The position numbers and the translations under genes are program-made. This document shows, one piece after another, positions 22,418 through 36,326 of a stretch of DNA of 64,000 bases. Source of the DNA: Phallusia mammillata (Eukaryota; Chordata; Ascidiacea; Phlebobranchia; Ascidiidae); the NCBI GenBank assembly GCA_003260075.1, contig QLIY01000026.1:3763-67762 (forward strand), in the 5' to 3' direction. The notes under the pieces were generated by a model that was not told where the DNA came from, did not search any database, and saw nothing but the letters and a program-made list of their open reading frames with translations. Numbering within the stretch: position 1 is the stretch's first letter; each line of letters begins with the position of its first letter.

Positions 22418-23044
22418 GCATTGCAACCAAGCATAAGTTGACATGATCCTGCCGCTGTTTCAACCTTTTGTAGATGAGAAATGAACATTAATTTATGTGG
22501 TTTGGGCCGATACAGTTTATGTTGTAGCAGTTTATTTCTTTCACTGCTATTAACTCCCACTGCACGGCGCCCTGTAATGAAATACTATTTGTCGTTTTAA
22601 ACCTTTCTTCGCACTATACGTTTATAGGTTGCATTCACCCTTTCAACTTATGGCCTTCCTTCACCTTTGTGTCCACCACTCTACGTAGAACCTTCGGTAA
22701 ATCAATACCTGGTGTGTGCTGCTATCCTGCATGACCAGTATTGTTACCACTATCGTTATCGTGGTGCCTCGTTCACTTTAGAAGCGCGGTGCCATGCCTT
22801 TAGTTGCCACGGTGTCGCTTTTAGGAAGATTTGTACAGATTTTTTATTGTCCTATATATACGAATGTCGTTCTTGCTTAAAGAGTAATTTCCTTTGTCGA
22901 CCGTTGCACGGGTGTCGGTTTGACTGACAGCTGCTTTTGTCGCTGCTGATTGGTCGACGCCGTCACGTGTGTCCTAGTCTCGGAGAAGCCTTGATCGGCC
23001 ATGATGTTTTGTTTTGAAACGGATGAAGGAATGTTGTCAATAAA
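22418..23044 (+). other. Probable SEC31 3' untranslated region
   Basis: After the SEC31 stop there is no further coding exon. The first good AATAAA is at 23039-23044 and another lies at 23403-23408. Exact cleavage sites cannot be read from sequence alone. Confidence 0.45.
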
Positions 23045-23910
23045 ATTACCGGTGGTTCGCGTGGCAATAAAACGAAACTGCAACACGGAAGGCTTGCTCG
23101 GTGTTTTTAAAAGCACAGGATGCTTTGTATCTTACAGACAGCATTGTATAAGTAATTTTCACTGTTGTTAACGAGTGTAACAGGCAGAAACCTTCGAGGG
23201 GCTTTATACTTCGTTAACATAGTGTATATAGTTTCATAAACTACTTACTGAATATGCCTAGGCTTTGGCCTTCCGACACTAAATACAAAACCGAAAGTTT
23301 GTCAGAAACTGATGACTCGTAGAAGTGGTTCAAACAATAATACGTTCATATAAGCTATGCTATTGTTAGTAAAATAAATTTTACCGGCTAGCAGTGCCGT
23401 TCAATAAAAACCGATTTGTGAAACTCGTTTTTGGGTCGCTTCATACATAGATTAATTAGTTACCATGCATATTTTCGCTTCAAAAATGTGAAAGGTATTT
23501 CTTGTTTTAAAACCCATTCACGAGAGTAATTTTGGTAACAGTTTGTCGGATTGGTATTCACCAGCTTTTGTACAAATTCAAGTAAGTATAAAACTACAAA
23601 TCGTTTAGTTAACGAACATGTAACACTATACAAAGAAGTACGTACGACCTCTTGACAAAGTTCGCCCACAGGGTGAGAACAAACGATGACAATTTCCTTT
23701 GAATATTGATGAACAGTGATCGGACTGTTGATGGTTGCAAGCCTTACAAAGCGGCTTGCCCATGTATTAAATGTCATTGTAGCGCAACGGCACCGACAAT
23801 GTCAATTCGTTATCCTAGGAGTGTGAATGCACATTAACCGCCCTAATATCAGTTTTTGTTGCCTTACTCCTGAGTTAACCAACAACAATACGATTTTTGT
23901 CCAGCTAAAG

Positions 23911-24091
23911 CAGTGGTCTCCAACACTATGGTAGCAACGAACAACTTTTAAGCACTTGGTTTACGAACCCCTAAATAAAGTTTACCTTAAGCTATTTTTA
24001 GAAACATGCTTTAAAATTGCACCTTTAATGACCCCGTGGAACCATTTTACTGACCCCTAGGGGTTCGCGAACCCAAGGAGGGGAACCAGTG
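23911..24091. mobile_element. Probable hAT-type MITE
   Basis: Ends CAGTGGTCTCCAACA and GAGGGGAACCAGTG are imperfect inverted repeats of the CAGTGGT class. The possible target duplication is poor. An internal GGTTCGCGAACC palindrome is present. Confidence 0.5.
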
Positions 24092-24767
24092 CGCAAAGGC
24101 TTCACGTAGGCATAAAAACGAACGCGTGCCATGAATATCTGTTGTTTGGAAAAAACAATACGTCAAAACGACAACAGCTGCCGGGGAGTCGGTACTCGGC
24201 TTCTGTTGCTTCCACGAAACCACCGTTTAAATGCCATGCAGGCCCGGCTTTGCGTAGCAACATCCGCCAAAAGCGACTGAGGAACGAGCGGTCGGTCGTG
24301 ATTTCCGTTCCTCCGCAGCGCGATTGTGTTTTTATTGTCAAAAGCCCGATGGCATGAAACTCGGCAATTTGGGCCCCGCAAGGTAAACACTTCATCCGTA
24401 CACGACAAAAAATCCCAATGCACTTTCACCTGTTGTGTCGTGCATGTTTAACTATATACATGCTGTGTTGTATTAAAAATACGGAATTCTATTTGATTCT
24501 GATCAAAAGGTTCATTTTTCATGATGTTTTCTTTAGAAAAATGTTTGCAACCCGCGCTTGGTGTGTTTTTCTGCAATGCCTTAACAAACGGATGCAAACC
24601 AACAAAAACGCAAAGCAATAAACTCAATGCAGCTGCTGTGTGCGAAATATCATCAACGGAAGTCATTACTATTGATAAAAAAATAGGTTCCGGTTGAATT
24701 CGAGGAAAACGACAATGTGTGTTTTTCGCACGAAAATGTATCAATCGTCATTTTTGGACAGTTGAAC

Positions 24768-25337
24768 CCATGGGCGTCCGCAGAAAAAAATACAGGGGAG
24801 GGCAAAACTATCGTCACATCGCCGTTCGATAAACGGTATTTCAGAACAAAAATCATCTGACTGTGCTACTCATTCTTGCCAATCCCAAAGTAGCAAAATA
24901 ATACAATAAACACAATATTAAACATCACTGAAGTATGTGGTAGGTTGGCAAATACTTTTTAACGGAAGTAGGATTTACATTGACGAACCTTATCAGATGT
25001 AACAACAAATACAGTGAAGATATCACATAATGCCTGTTTGACACATCCATCAATGACGTAATAATATGCTTGTTACCGAACTATTGTTAAGTAATAATGT
25101 TCGATTCATTTAATTTGTTGTAAAACCTTATTCTGTTCTGTTACAGTTACACTTGTAATAAAGGGGTGGAGACCCACGGCGTCTTCAATTTACGTTCCAG
25201 GAATAGTTTTTGTATAACACTGTGTGAATGTTTATTGTGTCTTTGTTTTAAGTTGCGGATTCTCCGACCGTTTGCGTTTTTCTTTTTTCCAGGGGGGGCA
25301 CGTGCCCCCTCTTGCCCCCCGCTGCGGACGCCCATGG
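24768..25337. mobile_element. Candidate element bounded by 16-bp perfect inverted repeats
   Basis: CCATGGGCGTCCGCAG at 24768-24783 is repeated exactly in reverse complement at 25322-25337, with GTTGAACC-like sequence continuing outside both. Close to the right end is a GC-rich palindrome centred on CACGTG (around 25295). No transposase is encoded, so this would be a non-autonomous element of unknown family. Confidence 0.45.
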
Positions 25338-26021
25338 TTGAACCCGTGCAAATTTCTGACAAAGCTAAAATATTTCTATCGTATTATCAACAACGAATTA
25401 TTGACCGTATTTGGCATTGGAATTGCGACTGATTGCACAATCCCGAATGAGTCAATAACTCGATGAGGTTATGTATTGCCTCGGTGCTGTTGCAATCCAA
25501 AATTTGGCCCGAAAAAACCTTGCTACATCCAACATGTTGTTCACTTTAACAAAACTTAGCGCGGAATGCATTATACAACTTTTTCCGAGTTAACATTTAA
25601 AGCTTCAATGCATATGTGGCTTAACACGTGTGAATCACTGACAGGCCGCGTCATCTCCGCTACAAGCTGTAGAGTGTAGACTGATGAGATTTTTGTGAAT
25701 CGGTATTGCGATGCTGAGAGACATGCCATTAGCAAAACACGTGTTATGTTGTCCTGCTAACCCTGCAGCAAACGCAAGCTTTTCATTCGCCGTGGGACTG
25801 CTGGAAGCTTAATGACATGCACTTTGTATGCATTTGCGTGGAAGCAGGCGATTCCAGTGCAGTAGGCGAGTCCTGGAAGTAGGTTAGCATACAAGCTTTT
25901 TAATGTCTTTAGTCGCCAGATTGCAAAGCACAGCAGATAACACCGTGGTGCGTCGTCAATTAGCATATAACAGCAGTCAATTGTGAAAAGTCTATAGCTG
26001 TTTAGGTGCTGAATTGCCCAT

Positions 26022-26069
26022 AGGGATGGCTGACAAGTAAAACTTTTTTAGGGATGGCTGACAAGTAAA
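26022..26069. repeat. Short tandem direct repeat
   Basis: AGGGATGGCTGACAAGTAAAA occurs twice about 30 bases apart, in otherwise featureless sequence. Confidence 0.5.
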
Positions 26070-29000
26070 AAACCAAAAAATATAGTGTTGGCAATATACT
26101 TGTAATGTAGCAAATAATTGGCCTGTTAGTTTGATATGTTTGCAAAAATATGGTAGCAGTATAAAAAAATGCGTTTTAATTGTTTGTTTATGATATTGTG
26201 TAGAAGTATTGCCATGTGTTTGTAGGCTTGTGTGTGCTTGCAGTCAGTATAGCAGCAGGTTCTGGTGATTTATTACAAAATGTTTTGTTTCGTTGCTTGC
26301 ACGCTACTGGTGCACGATCAGCTGCAACGAATTTCAGACAGCTAGATTCTGAATTGTGACCTCAGTCATGATCAACGCGTGCCACAGTTATTTCGCTAGA
26401 CCGCTAGAATTCGTTCACTTCCACAGGTACATCCAAACGGCACCGAGAATTTGACATTTGCTGTCCCCTATCGTCTGAAATTCCGTGGTAATTGCGGCGC
26501 GTGTCCCATGTTCTGATTCGTGTGCCCCTTCCCTGACTTCCAATTCCACAGATTCGTGACTAATTATTAAGCGCACGCGCGTTCGGTGTGTCTTTAGAAC
26601 GCGACTTGTGTTGCTAGGCGCTTTTGAAGTTGCTCCGACTAAATTGGCGCGTGACAGGAAAAAATGTTACCGATTGAAAGCGTAGCGGTCACGACCAAGG
26701 AATCAAACACGAAGGCAGACTTATTTCGCTAAATGTTCAGATCGCAAGCCCAACGGAGGATATGGCGGCAAACGGGTGTAATTAATGTTTTTTTGGTAAT
26801 GGTATCGTGAAATGTCATCGCCAATTGCAAGTTTTAAGACCCCTAGCCCTTAATGCCAATAAATCTGATGCAATAACTGCAATAAACAACCAAGATATAT
26901 TTCTTTTCTCTGTAAATTCATCTAAATCTATGCAAAAATCGTTTGTGTTTCAGTTAATGATATTGTGTTGTGCTTTGGTGTTAGAATGTTAGTATATTAT
27001 TATTAAAACCGCATTTACCTGTGTAGCTCATAGTGCATTTTCCGTGCGTCCGGTTCGGTAATTGCTCACCCGTCTAAACAAATTAGGTTTTCGCTGTATC
27101 CTGCTGCTGTGAGCTGAGCTGTAAATGTCTAAACCACCATCGCGGTCATGTACTGTAAAATCTATAGGGAATTGTCAACACTGGATAAGGTCAATTTGGT
27201 GCAAAGATTTAATCTGCAACGTTAAGAGAATTTTCGGTCTTGCCTAGAGGTAAAATACAGTACAAGGTGCATGTGGTTTGTTTGAACTGATGCTTGCCGC
27301 AAAGACACAACATATTTTTTGGTATTGCAAAATTTGCAAAGTCACAGTGAAACCCGTTTGCCTTTTTAGCTAGCTAGTACCATCGGTTTTGATGAGTCAT
27401 AGTTCTAACGCAGCAACCGTGTCGCAACACCTCGGACTCGACTACGGGTATTCCCCTTTGTTCTTTGTTCGTTTGGGTAAATATAGGCTAGGTTTTGCCC
27501 GTTGCTATTCCCCTCGTCAAAGCATTGCGCAAGCCGATATCTCAACATGACGAAACCGAAATTTCGTTTTCAACGTCTACGACGAAGGCTAGTTACAAAG
27601 CCAAACATCCCATACTGTTTTCCCTTGCTTTGTTTCAGCGAATTCTTCTAATTCAATTTCGTTTGTGGGACTTACAGGCGTTTCCACAGTTTGCAGTTGA
27701 GTTGTTTTCAAGTGTAGGGATAGCGCATATATGGTTGTACGTCGATCACAACTCGTTTTTTTTATTACATTTCAAAGCTAATTGGTCTTGCCAGAATAAC
27801 TTTACTTCAACATAACCATTATTAATATTCTTCATCGACTTTCAAGACCAGAATCGCTTATGCTTGCCGAAAACAGCTTAGTTTATGACACAATATTGCG
27901 CAATATAAATAAGTTGTTGCAGCCAGGCATAATGTAGTAACAAATATGTTCGAGCGGTTCTTATTATATAACAAGTCGAAGATCGACGTCCCATACCAGA
28001 CACTTTCCTCAGGGTAATGACTTTAAAACACAAAGTTGTTATAAAGCAACAAAGTGTATAAAGCACGTTGCGCAACATGTCGTGTATTCACTCAGTCAAA
28101 AACAACGTTTCGGCGTTTATTTGTCATAGCATTTACCATAATTTAGTCCCAGAAAGCTTCATTAAAAACAGGCATATAATATTTCGCCTGGTGAAGTGAG
28201 ATAGCACCAGACGATATTTTGACTGGTCCGGACGCACAAATTAGTCATCACTGCGGATCCGGATGGAGGAAGGCACACGGGCAGCCGGCCGATCATCGTT
28301 AGCGGAGGGGAAACGGCCTTTCCCGTGAATCGTTGCACGGTTGTCACTTTGCCGGTGTAAATGAGTCATAACGCCCCGGCAAAATGCCACCCACTTTATC
28401 TACTTCTCACTAGACCGGAATGATTTTTCTTGTGTTTGTAAAGCAGTAAATGACGACTAAGGGTTTGGATAATTCACCTCGTGGTGTGTGCTTCCTAGTC
28501 ACGCTTTTTTAAACAATTTACAAGATAGTGAAAACAAAAGCTTGAAAAGTTTTGCTAATGCGAGGACACCAGTGCACGACCCTAAATCGTGTAAAATCGA
28601 CAACTGATATGACCAGTGTTTCGACACGTTCGAAAATGAATCCGAATTTTGGGATAGATTCAAGGCATTCGGTTCCTAATGTCCGTAATACTTTCTAACG
28701 CAATTATATAATCTGGACTTCCAAATAGTTTAATGTTTGTTTGCAGCGAAACTCTTTACGCTTAATTGCTGTCTAATCCTACGACACAAAACTATAAATG
28801 TAACCCACGGTCAACGTATTGTTTTGGAAAGTTAGTCGGCGACTTATAAACATTAATTAGCAGTGCAATTACACCGTGACGCATCTATTTAAACGTTATA
28901 CCAAGTCAACAGACAGCAACCGTGCATTGGGTACGTGATCTAAAATGAAAAGCGTTGATTTTCTAATGTTACAACGGTTCAGGCCGGCATATTTCGCATG

Positions 29001-29154
29001 CCTTCTTGTTGTTTGATTAATAGTCTGTAAGGAGGGTGCAACCGTCGTTCGAACTCGCCCCAACAGTTTTGACGTCACATGTTGACATGTACTTCGTACT
29101 GGCAAGATTCTGGTACGTGCGCGCAGGAGGCTTGTGCAATAAGGCTGCTATAAC

Positions 29155-29155
<1 letters not shown>

Positions 29156-29230
<75 letters not shown>
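29156..29230. other. 75-C run, likely gap of estimated length
   Basis: Seventy-five uninterrupted C without a single substitution. A real homopolymer of this length is implausible in animal DNA and is very hard to sequence. It most likely stands for unknown sequence. Confidence 0.7.
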
Positions 29231-29699
29231 TGTCCGCGCCCGGTACCGATCCGCGAGGAGTTCGTTACCAGGCCGTATAATTTTTCAGCTTAAATGCTAC
29301 AAAAATAATTTGTCAATGTATCCCGGGGGTGATAAACTAATTTAAGCGTTTTGATTGCTAAATATTTGTAGTTTTTGAAGACCGGTCTGCGATAAAATTT
29401 CACTTTCAAAAACGGTCCACAGTGCAAAAAAGGTTGCTCCTGCTATAGAGTATAGACGAGGAAAAACTAAGTTCCAGGGTTTAATAAAAAATGTTCCCCT
29501 ACTATTTGCAATCATAAATATTGTATTTTAAAAGTGTTATGGCTTCGCATATGGCAAGTAAAAATGCAAAAAACTATATTTGATTTGAACCGTTTTTAGT
29601 TGCTTAGCCCGTCTACCACCAACGCAGTGTTTACTTGATTGCTGCTGCTTGTTATTGTGGTCGACAATCGACCTGTTCGTGACCCTCGATTCGTGCTTG

Positions 29700-29911
29700 G
29701 GCCTATTTACCATATTTCCTCAGTATCTGCGCATGCTCACGACGCAAACAATATGGAATCAAAACATTTACATGTTAAACCACCAACTTTGCTAATTGGG
29801 CCCCCCCCCCGGCCTATTTACCATATTTCCTCAGTATCTGCGCATGCTCACGACGCAATCAATATGGAATCAAAACATTTACATGTTAAACCAGCAACTT
29901 TGCTAATTGGC
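29700..29911. repeat. 101-bp duplicated block joined by ten C
   Basis: Copies at 29700-29800 and 29811-29911 flank exactly ten C (29801-29810) and differ at about two bases. Confidence 0.7.
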
Positions 29912-30125
29912 TATCAGGGTAGTATGTGTCGACTTTAGTTCAGCAGGTCAAAGTACTGCAAAAGCATTTAATATTGCTTAACAGTGTCGCATAATATCAT
30001 AACACATTGGTCGCTTTGTAGTAGCCAGACCGTGTTTGCGTGTTGTTGATTGCAGCTTTTGCAAGATGGTTCTTTGTCTTCTAACCGCGGGGTTCCAAAT
30101 AAACAGTGTATTGTCGTTTGTGTGT

Positions 30126-30369
30126 TCGTGCTTTCCCACAGCTGCTATACGCATCAATTCACTTGAGTGACGTTGCAAAGTTGTTTCGCGTAGCCACAAA
30201 ATGTTAAGCTCGGTTTGGAACTACGAAAATATTGCCTTTCCCCCCCCCCTCGTGCTTTCCCACAGCTGCTATACGCATCAATTCACTTGAGTGACGTAGC
30301 AAAGTTGTTTTCGCGTAGCCACAAAATGTTAAGCGGCTCGGTTAGAAACTGATAAACGAAAATATTGCA
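30126..30369. repeat. About 114-bp duplicated block joined by ten C
   Basis: Copies at 30126-30239 and 30250-30369 flank ten C (30240-30249). They differ by substitutions and small insertions, as divergent alleles would. Confidence 0.65.
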
Positions 30370-30852
30370 TTACCTTATAACTGCGTTAGTTTGTTACAAA
30401 TTTACTCAATTTCATCTGCCAATTTGTTGCAGGAAGTCGATTCGCTTGCCATATAGGTTTGGGTTCACTATTTATTGTTTTAGGCGTTCGGGTTCTGTTC
30501 AGGTTTTGCATTTTCAGGTTCGTGCCAATAATCCGGTCCTAACTAGTTTTTACCGCACCAGGTAGTTTAATTATATTTTTCCATTGCGTAACCAGCTTTT
30601 TAAAACATTTTGACCCTTCATTACGCAACACTTGAAATTCGTCATTTTTTGGCAGCTGTTATCTTGACTATTCCCCAGTGCGTTGTTTTGAAATCTATAA
30701 TGTTTGTGGTGTTTACAAAAATGCAAGCTGCGTGTTTACTGGTTCCAGTACGTTTCAGGTTTATGCCAAACAAAATTTCAGGGTTTTAGGAATGTAATTT
30801 ACCGTTCGGTTTGTCTAATACAGTAAACCGCCCCAGTCAGTCGGTTTGTAAT

Positions 30853-31036
30853 CAGTGGTGGAATTCAAATGTTTTGTTAGTCGGTTCTATCACAAAAGTC
30901 ATTTTTTAGCCGGTTCTGTTACATTTACAAGAAGTCCATCAACAATAACCAGTAATGCTAACCGGTTCGCAGATCTCACAAAATGTCGTGAGGCGGTTTT
31001 ATAGAACCGTTGCGAACCGGCTGAATCCCACCACTG
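30853..31036. mobile_element. 184-bp hAT-type MITE
   Basis: Ends CAGTGGTGGAATTCA and TGAATCCCACCACTG are inverted repeats. The 8-bp flanks TTTGTAAT and GTTGTAAT match at 7 of 8 positions. Near each end are AGTCGGTTCT and AACCGGCT-like inner repeats. Confidence 0.75.
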
Positions 31037-31512
31037 GTTGTAATGTATTTTCACTGGGTCAATCGTCCTTACTCGATGCCATTTATTAGTACGCAGGTTG
31101 CTAGTGATTGTGGCTGCAGGGTGACATTCAGCACGCGAAGGTGACAGTATGTATTCATCATGTTATACATGTATGGGCAATCCATTACCTGCTTTGCTGG
31201 GGCGGCTGGCGCCGGAATTTATCTCTTGACTTTAAAATACCGCACATTACATACATAGCAGTGCAATCTGGGTTCGCCCGGACAGTTTCACCACAAACAA
31301 AATCGCTTTTAAGTCGAAGCATTTTTTGGATCGAAAACGTTGTATTTTTCTTGTATTTTTAAGACACACGCCGTGATTAATATCTAAAAAAGACCACCCT
31401 GTCCGAATTCGAGGTCTTCATTGCTGTACGGGGATTTTGATTTTTTGTCGCTCACATTGAGATATACCTGTCGGTGCATTTAACGTCTTAAATAACGAGT
31501 CCACAACTTCCA

Positions 31513-31762
31513 TATCCTGCTCAGAGTTGTAAGTCGGGCCTGGCACATTATGTGTCCTTAGTTTTTTTAATATAAATTACCTAGCTAGGCATAGCTATAG
31601 TTGCTGGATGTAACAATGCCCCAAATCCCTAAAACGTCTTGCTGGGTCACTGTCTATTTTCCCCCCCCCCCTCCTGCTCAGAGTTGTAAGTCGGGCCTGG
31701 CACATTATGTGTCCTTAGTCAAATCCCTAAAACGTCTTGCTGGGTCACTGTCTATTTTTTTC
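31513..31762. repeat. Duplicated block with a haplotype indel, joined by a C run
   Basis: The first copy (31513-31660) carries about 57 extra bases in its middle that are missing from the second (31672-31762), while both ends match closely. The C run is 31661-31671. An indel between otherwise near-identical copies fits two alleles placed side by side. Confidence 0.65.
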
Positions 31763-34407
31763 CATTGTGTATGTATTCTTTTTAATAGGCTTGTCAATCA
31801 AAGTTTCGGGCTTTGGACTTTCGGGTTCGGGCTCAAATTTTCGATCCGTTTACAAGATTTCTACTTGATTATAAAAACTCTGGTAGTCCCCCGTTTTGCA
31901 TTAGTGCTATTTTGTTGCGAATCCTGAAAGTTCCACAACGCATCGAAAATTTGGTTTTGCCTGCTTAGCATACACGCGGATAGAAAATCCCCTAACGTAT
32001 CGAAAATGTTGCGCTTAAAGGCTAAACTAATTCCTTTGTAACGTTATCAGGTGCGTTTAAGGAAGTATCAGAAGCGTCTTCCATATTATTGCATAGACTT
32101 CGCTTCCCGATATTCATAAAACTGCGTCTTATACGTTATTACTGGTGGGCTAGGGGAAAACTCCACAACAAACTAATAAATGTGTTTGCTTTGGGTAAAC
32201 AACGACGACACGAACCTTAAGTAACGCAGTTAAAAAGAACTGCAAAATGACAATTTTAAACTCTTGCGTGACTATAAAAATCCCTAAACATGGAAACAGT
32301 ACCATTTTAAATATCAAATATATATAATTGGACATTAATTGAAAGCTTGTAGTCCAAATACCGCAGAAGTGCATTTGCGGGTTGAACTGGCGCAAACATA
32401 AGGAAGGTATTTTGACACTTGGCGTGGTTTATGGATGAAACCATAATGAGTGCGCCTGTGTAAACTCGCCTGATCTCTAATGAACGGAACTCTGGATAAA
32501 TGAAAATTGGAAATGTGTGCAGAGATATGACACAATCGTGCAGATCGCTCCATACGCAGTTTCCTGGGCCAGCTGAAAAGTGGAGCCGTGATTGAATAGC
32601 GATTAAATCTGCGAGAAACGGCCAATTTCTAATACTGCAGAATCCCACAACAGGCAATATCCTGGCGACGCACGTGGAGGACATAGAACATCCTTATTAG
32701 CGGGTAAATGCCACTCGTATTAAAACAACATCGAATTGCCTGCGACGGCTATAAGCGTTTTAACGCTCGTCAAGACCTTTTACTTGAATGTCCGATACTG
32801 TGCGCGTGTACAGAAAAAATGCTGTACATTGCGCGTTTCCCATTCAACGTCCGCGCTTTCAGTTGAATCTCGTTGTGCTTTATGGGGAATGTAACGTTGT
32901 AACCCAACTCTGACCGTTTATAGAAAGAAGTCGGAATGCCACGCGACGCCGAGTAGCTTGAATACCTCACAAATCACATTGCCCGCACTTTGTGGAGTAT
33001 TTCGGGAACGCACGCATCCTTCCTTAACGGCGAAAGGCCCTCGAATCTGTCAGATCTATTTTCGGATCTCTTTTGATTGGTTTAGTCGGGACGCGAAACG
33101 GCTTGACGAGTTGCTTGGTAATTCACAGTGGATATAAACAGGTTAAATGATTGTTTGCACGTTGAATCCAGGCCCGCTGATTCTTACATTAACGATTTGA
33201 CTTCGTGGCAGAGGTCGCAGGTATTGTAATTTGACACCACGATACATCGAATACAATGCCCATCTTTTTAAACATAGAACGGAGTGCTTCTGTCACCGCT
33301 TCTCAGAAATGCTTGAGTACAATCACAGCGCGAATCCACTGGAATAAACAAACACTATAGCATGGTTGTAAAGAATGCGGAAACTCCATAAAATCATAGG
33401 CGTGTTGCTGTGACTAAGTTCTATACCATGAGTAGTCAATACTTCGACCTTTAATAGTTTAAAAGTGTCGTGACATATTTAACGGCGGATTATCGGGTGC
33501 CAAATGCATTTACCAGTGCACAAAGGGCAGGATAATCGTGCCGCGTTCGCGAAGCTAATGCAAATTGCCAGTACAATAACGACAGACTGGCCTGACTAAT
33601 CGGTCGGTGACCCGGTCCTGTCGCAAGCAGTCACGTCGGTTATTGCGCCACTCAGCTCTTATGGTTGCTGGCCCGGTCGTCACCTGTTGCATTGACTGGT
33701 GTGGCTTTGTTCCGATTTCGGTAAGCGCCATCAGAATGTGACATTACGCCAACCATGGTGCCCTGGATATAAATTCGATTTTGGGATTAGGTAGCTGACT
33801 AAGGCAAATCGATAGGCAGCTTTTACTTGCAGAGTTTGGATGACGGCATTACGTGTGGCAAGAGTGGCTGCAAGCAGGTTTCTTTGTTCGCTGCAATACA
33901 GAAACACATTAGTCTGTGTGGCGCAACTGTAATGGTGATAGGCAGTGATCTATCTGGAGTGGGCATTTGAGTGTAATTACAACAGTATGGGGGAAATATT
34001 GCAGCAAATTGGGCAATGAAAAACATCGCGTGCTGTGCAGCACTGCGAGTCGCAACGCTCATTGTCTGTCTACAAATCAGCTGTGTCACACGCGCCCCTT
34101 GTGTGTGCGCGGAAGCGTTACGCGAGCGCACTGTCGGCCAATGGGGTCGCTGAAAACGTTTAGGAGAAAGAAAGAAACAAATCGAGAGGATGCTGCGCGG
34201 AGTAAGAGTAGCTGGAACGCCGGTTGCCGTGTAGTCAACGGCCTCTAGCACACTTGGGCCACCATATATCTGACATGCAAGAACAAAGAGGTTGGTTTGT
34301 CGATTACTGCCGCTACCACAGCGGTATACATGCTCAAAGACGGCCATAAAAGATGTAACAATTCAATAACGCTTGTACATAGTCCATTGCAATGCCCGAG
34401 TTGTCAG

Positions 34408-34580
34408 GTTATTTTGATTTCTTTGTCTGTTCTAAAAACAGTTGAGTTTGAAAAAGAGGCAGAGAGGAGTAGAAGACTTAGATCTCCCCCCCCCCGTTAT
34501 TTTGATTTCTTTGTCTGTTCTAAAAACAGTTGAGTTTGAAAAATGGACAGAGGCAGAGAGGAGTAGAAGACTTAGATCTC
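34408..34580. repeat. About 80-bp duplicated block joined by ten C
   Basis: Copies at 34408-34485 and 34496-34580 flank ten C (34486-34495) and differ by a short insertion. Confidence 0.65.
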
Positions 34581-36185
34581 GTCTTCAGGTAGTAAATAAT
34601 AAAATGGTGCAGTGTTATTGCGAGCTCTAGTTTATGGTGGATATAAAAATGTTTACATTAAAATCCATTGTTTCGGTTTCGGTAGAGATGTCTATGATCT
34701 GCAATACGCCGTTGAAATGTATTTTGCAAATGTTTTAAATTAATCTTTTGAATAATTTAACATTTTGGAGTGGTAACTAATTATATGCAGGCTGAGTCTT
34801 ACATGTGACCATTAAAGGCCAAAACGCTTTGTGTCGAAATATTAATTTGCGAATCAATTCCCTGCACGGGTATAACATACGCCCTGTTACCATATGTGAA
34901 TCGGCGCTCGAATGTGTTGGATAATTTTCACGAAATCGCAAGTAACTGCCAACACTTACTCGAGTGTTTTAAATTGGAATTAAACGTTTACAGTTTGATC
35001 CAGTACTGTTCAGAAGTTTTACCCGAGGCTGACGTTAATGCGTATGAAATCATTTCCAAACCCATAATCGTACACTTAACTCTTTTTAGTGGTTTATTAC
35101 AAAACTGATGACATGTAACGATTATTATATGGTTCTTGGCATACAAGATATATTTATAAACAGTTGCTTTACCCCAACCTGTAAATATCACCAATGGGTA
35201 TACCAAGTTAGACAACAACATATAAGTAAAAAAAATATGTTTTTGTTGGTTAAATGTTTCGACCCCCTCGACTGACTTTTAGATTGGATCGTAAACAGCT
35301 TAGCTCAGCATGGCAGATGACGTCTTTCATCAATTTCGTGAGGTCCGATAAAGATTTTCAGAGGCCCTTCTGTCTGGTGACGTGTTGATTCAAGTCGCAA
35401 CCGCCGTTCGATAAAAAGTCAGTCTATCTTCAGTTCCATTCCCCATGCATATAGAAACGTGCCAGTAAACAACCGAATGGACATCAAAGCAACACAACAT
35501 GTTTACGGGTTGGGTCGCAACATTTCGCATCAACAAATTGTTACGCAACCTTGGCGCTATTTTGCACTGCGGATCGCGCCGTTACCTCGTGAATCATTAC
35601 AAATACAAGCGCCCGTGAGCCAGACTGATTTCAACTGCTGTGCGCAATAGCCTCACAACTGCTCTATTCACTACGCCACGTTGCTGGTCAATCTGTCGTG
35701 ACGTGTGTTTGAATAAAAGTTATTTAAAGCCTTTGTGCGATATGGTCGTAGGTAGTTGTATTTGAATTGGTTGGTTTTGGACGTTTAGAATGTTACAACT
35801 CGATTGAGTGTAAACTGATAATCGAGATTAGAGAAAATACCACATAACGTGTGACGAAGTCGAAAATTTGTGGTTGCCTGTTTATTAAGTTGTCTTAAGA
35901 AGGTATTTTGATCAGTAGATTACTTGAATTAGCCATAAATTTTGGCGTTATCCATGAAAAAAGTTTTTAAGCTATGTTAAGAGGTTATAGCCTAAATCTA
36001 TTTCTGACGTGATTCGGCCAATGTCTTTGTCATTCGTATATAAGTCATTGAAATTAAAAATATACCTGTTGATGGCAATAATGATGATGTTCACTACGTC
36101 AAACGGCTTTATGTTGTACCACCCATGCACTTGTGCTAACACATTATACAGTGGTCTATATTTAGATAAGTGCCGCCGCAGTGTG

Positions 36186-36233
36186 TGACGTCACCTTGAG
36201 TTCGGTCAAGTATCGGTCGGTATCGTGACGTCA
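36186..36233. promoter_or_regulatory. Pair of perfect CRE palindromes (TGACGTCA)
   Basis: TGACGTCA occurs at 36186-36193 and again at 36226-36233, 40 bp apart and in the same flanking context (GTGACGTCAC at the second). The sites are the consensus for CREB/ATF bZIP dimers. They lie about 6 kb upstream of the PIM-type gene. Regulatory function is inferred from the motif only. Confidence 0.35.
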
Positions 36234-36326
36234 CATGATTTGTGCCACGTAGGCATGCTCGGATGTGACGCAGCGAGGCCACGACATGCACATTTGTTTA
36301 CCCTATGTCTCTCTGGCAAATAATGC

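Noticed and set aside
29036-29293. Poly-proline open frame at the 75-C run
   Set aside because: The frame exists only because of the C run, which looks like a gap placeholder.
33823-34347. 174-codon open frame on the minus strand
   Set aside because: No domain, no splice context and an amino acid mix typical of chance frames in GC-balanced DNA.
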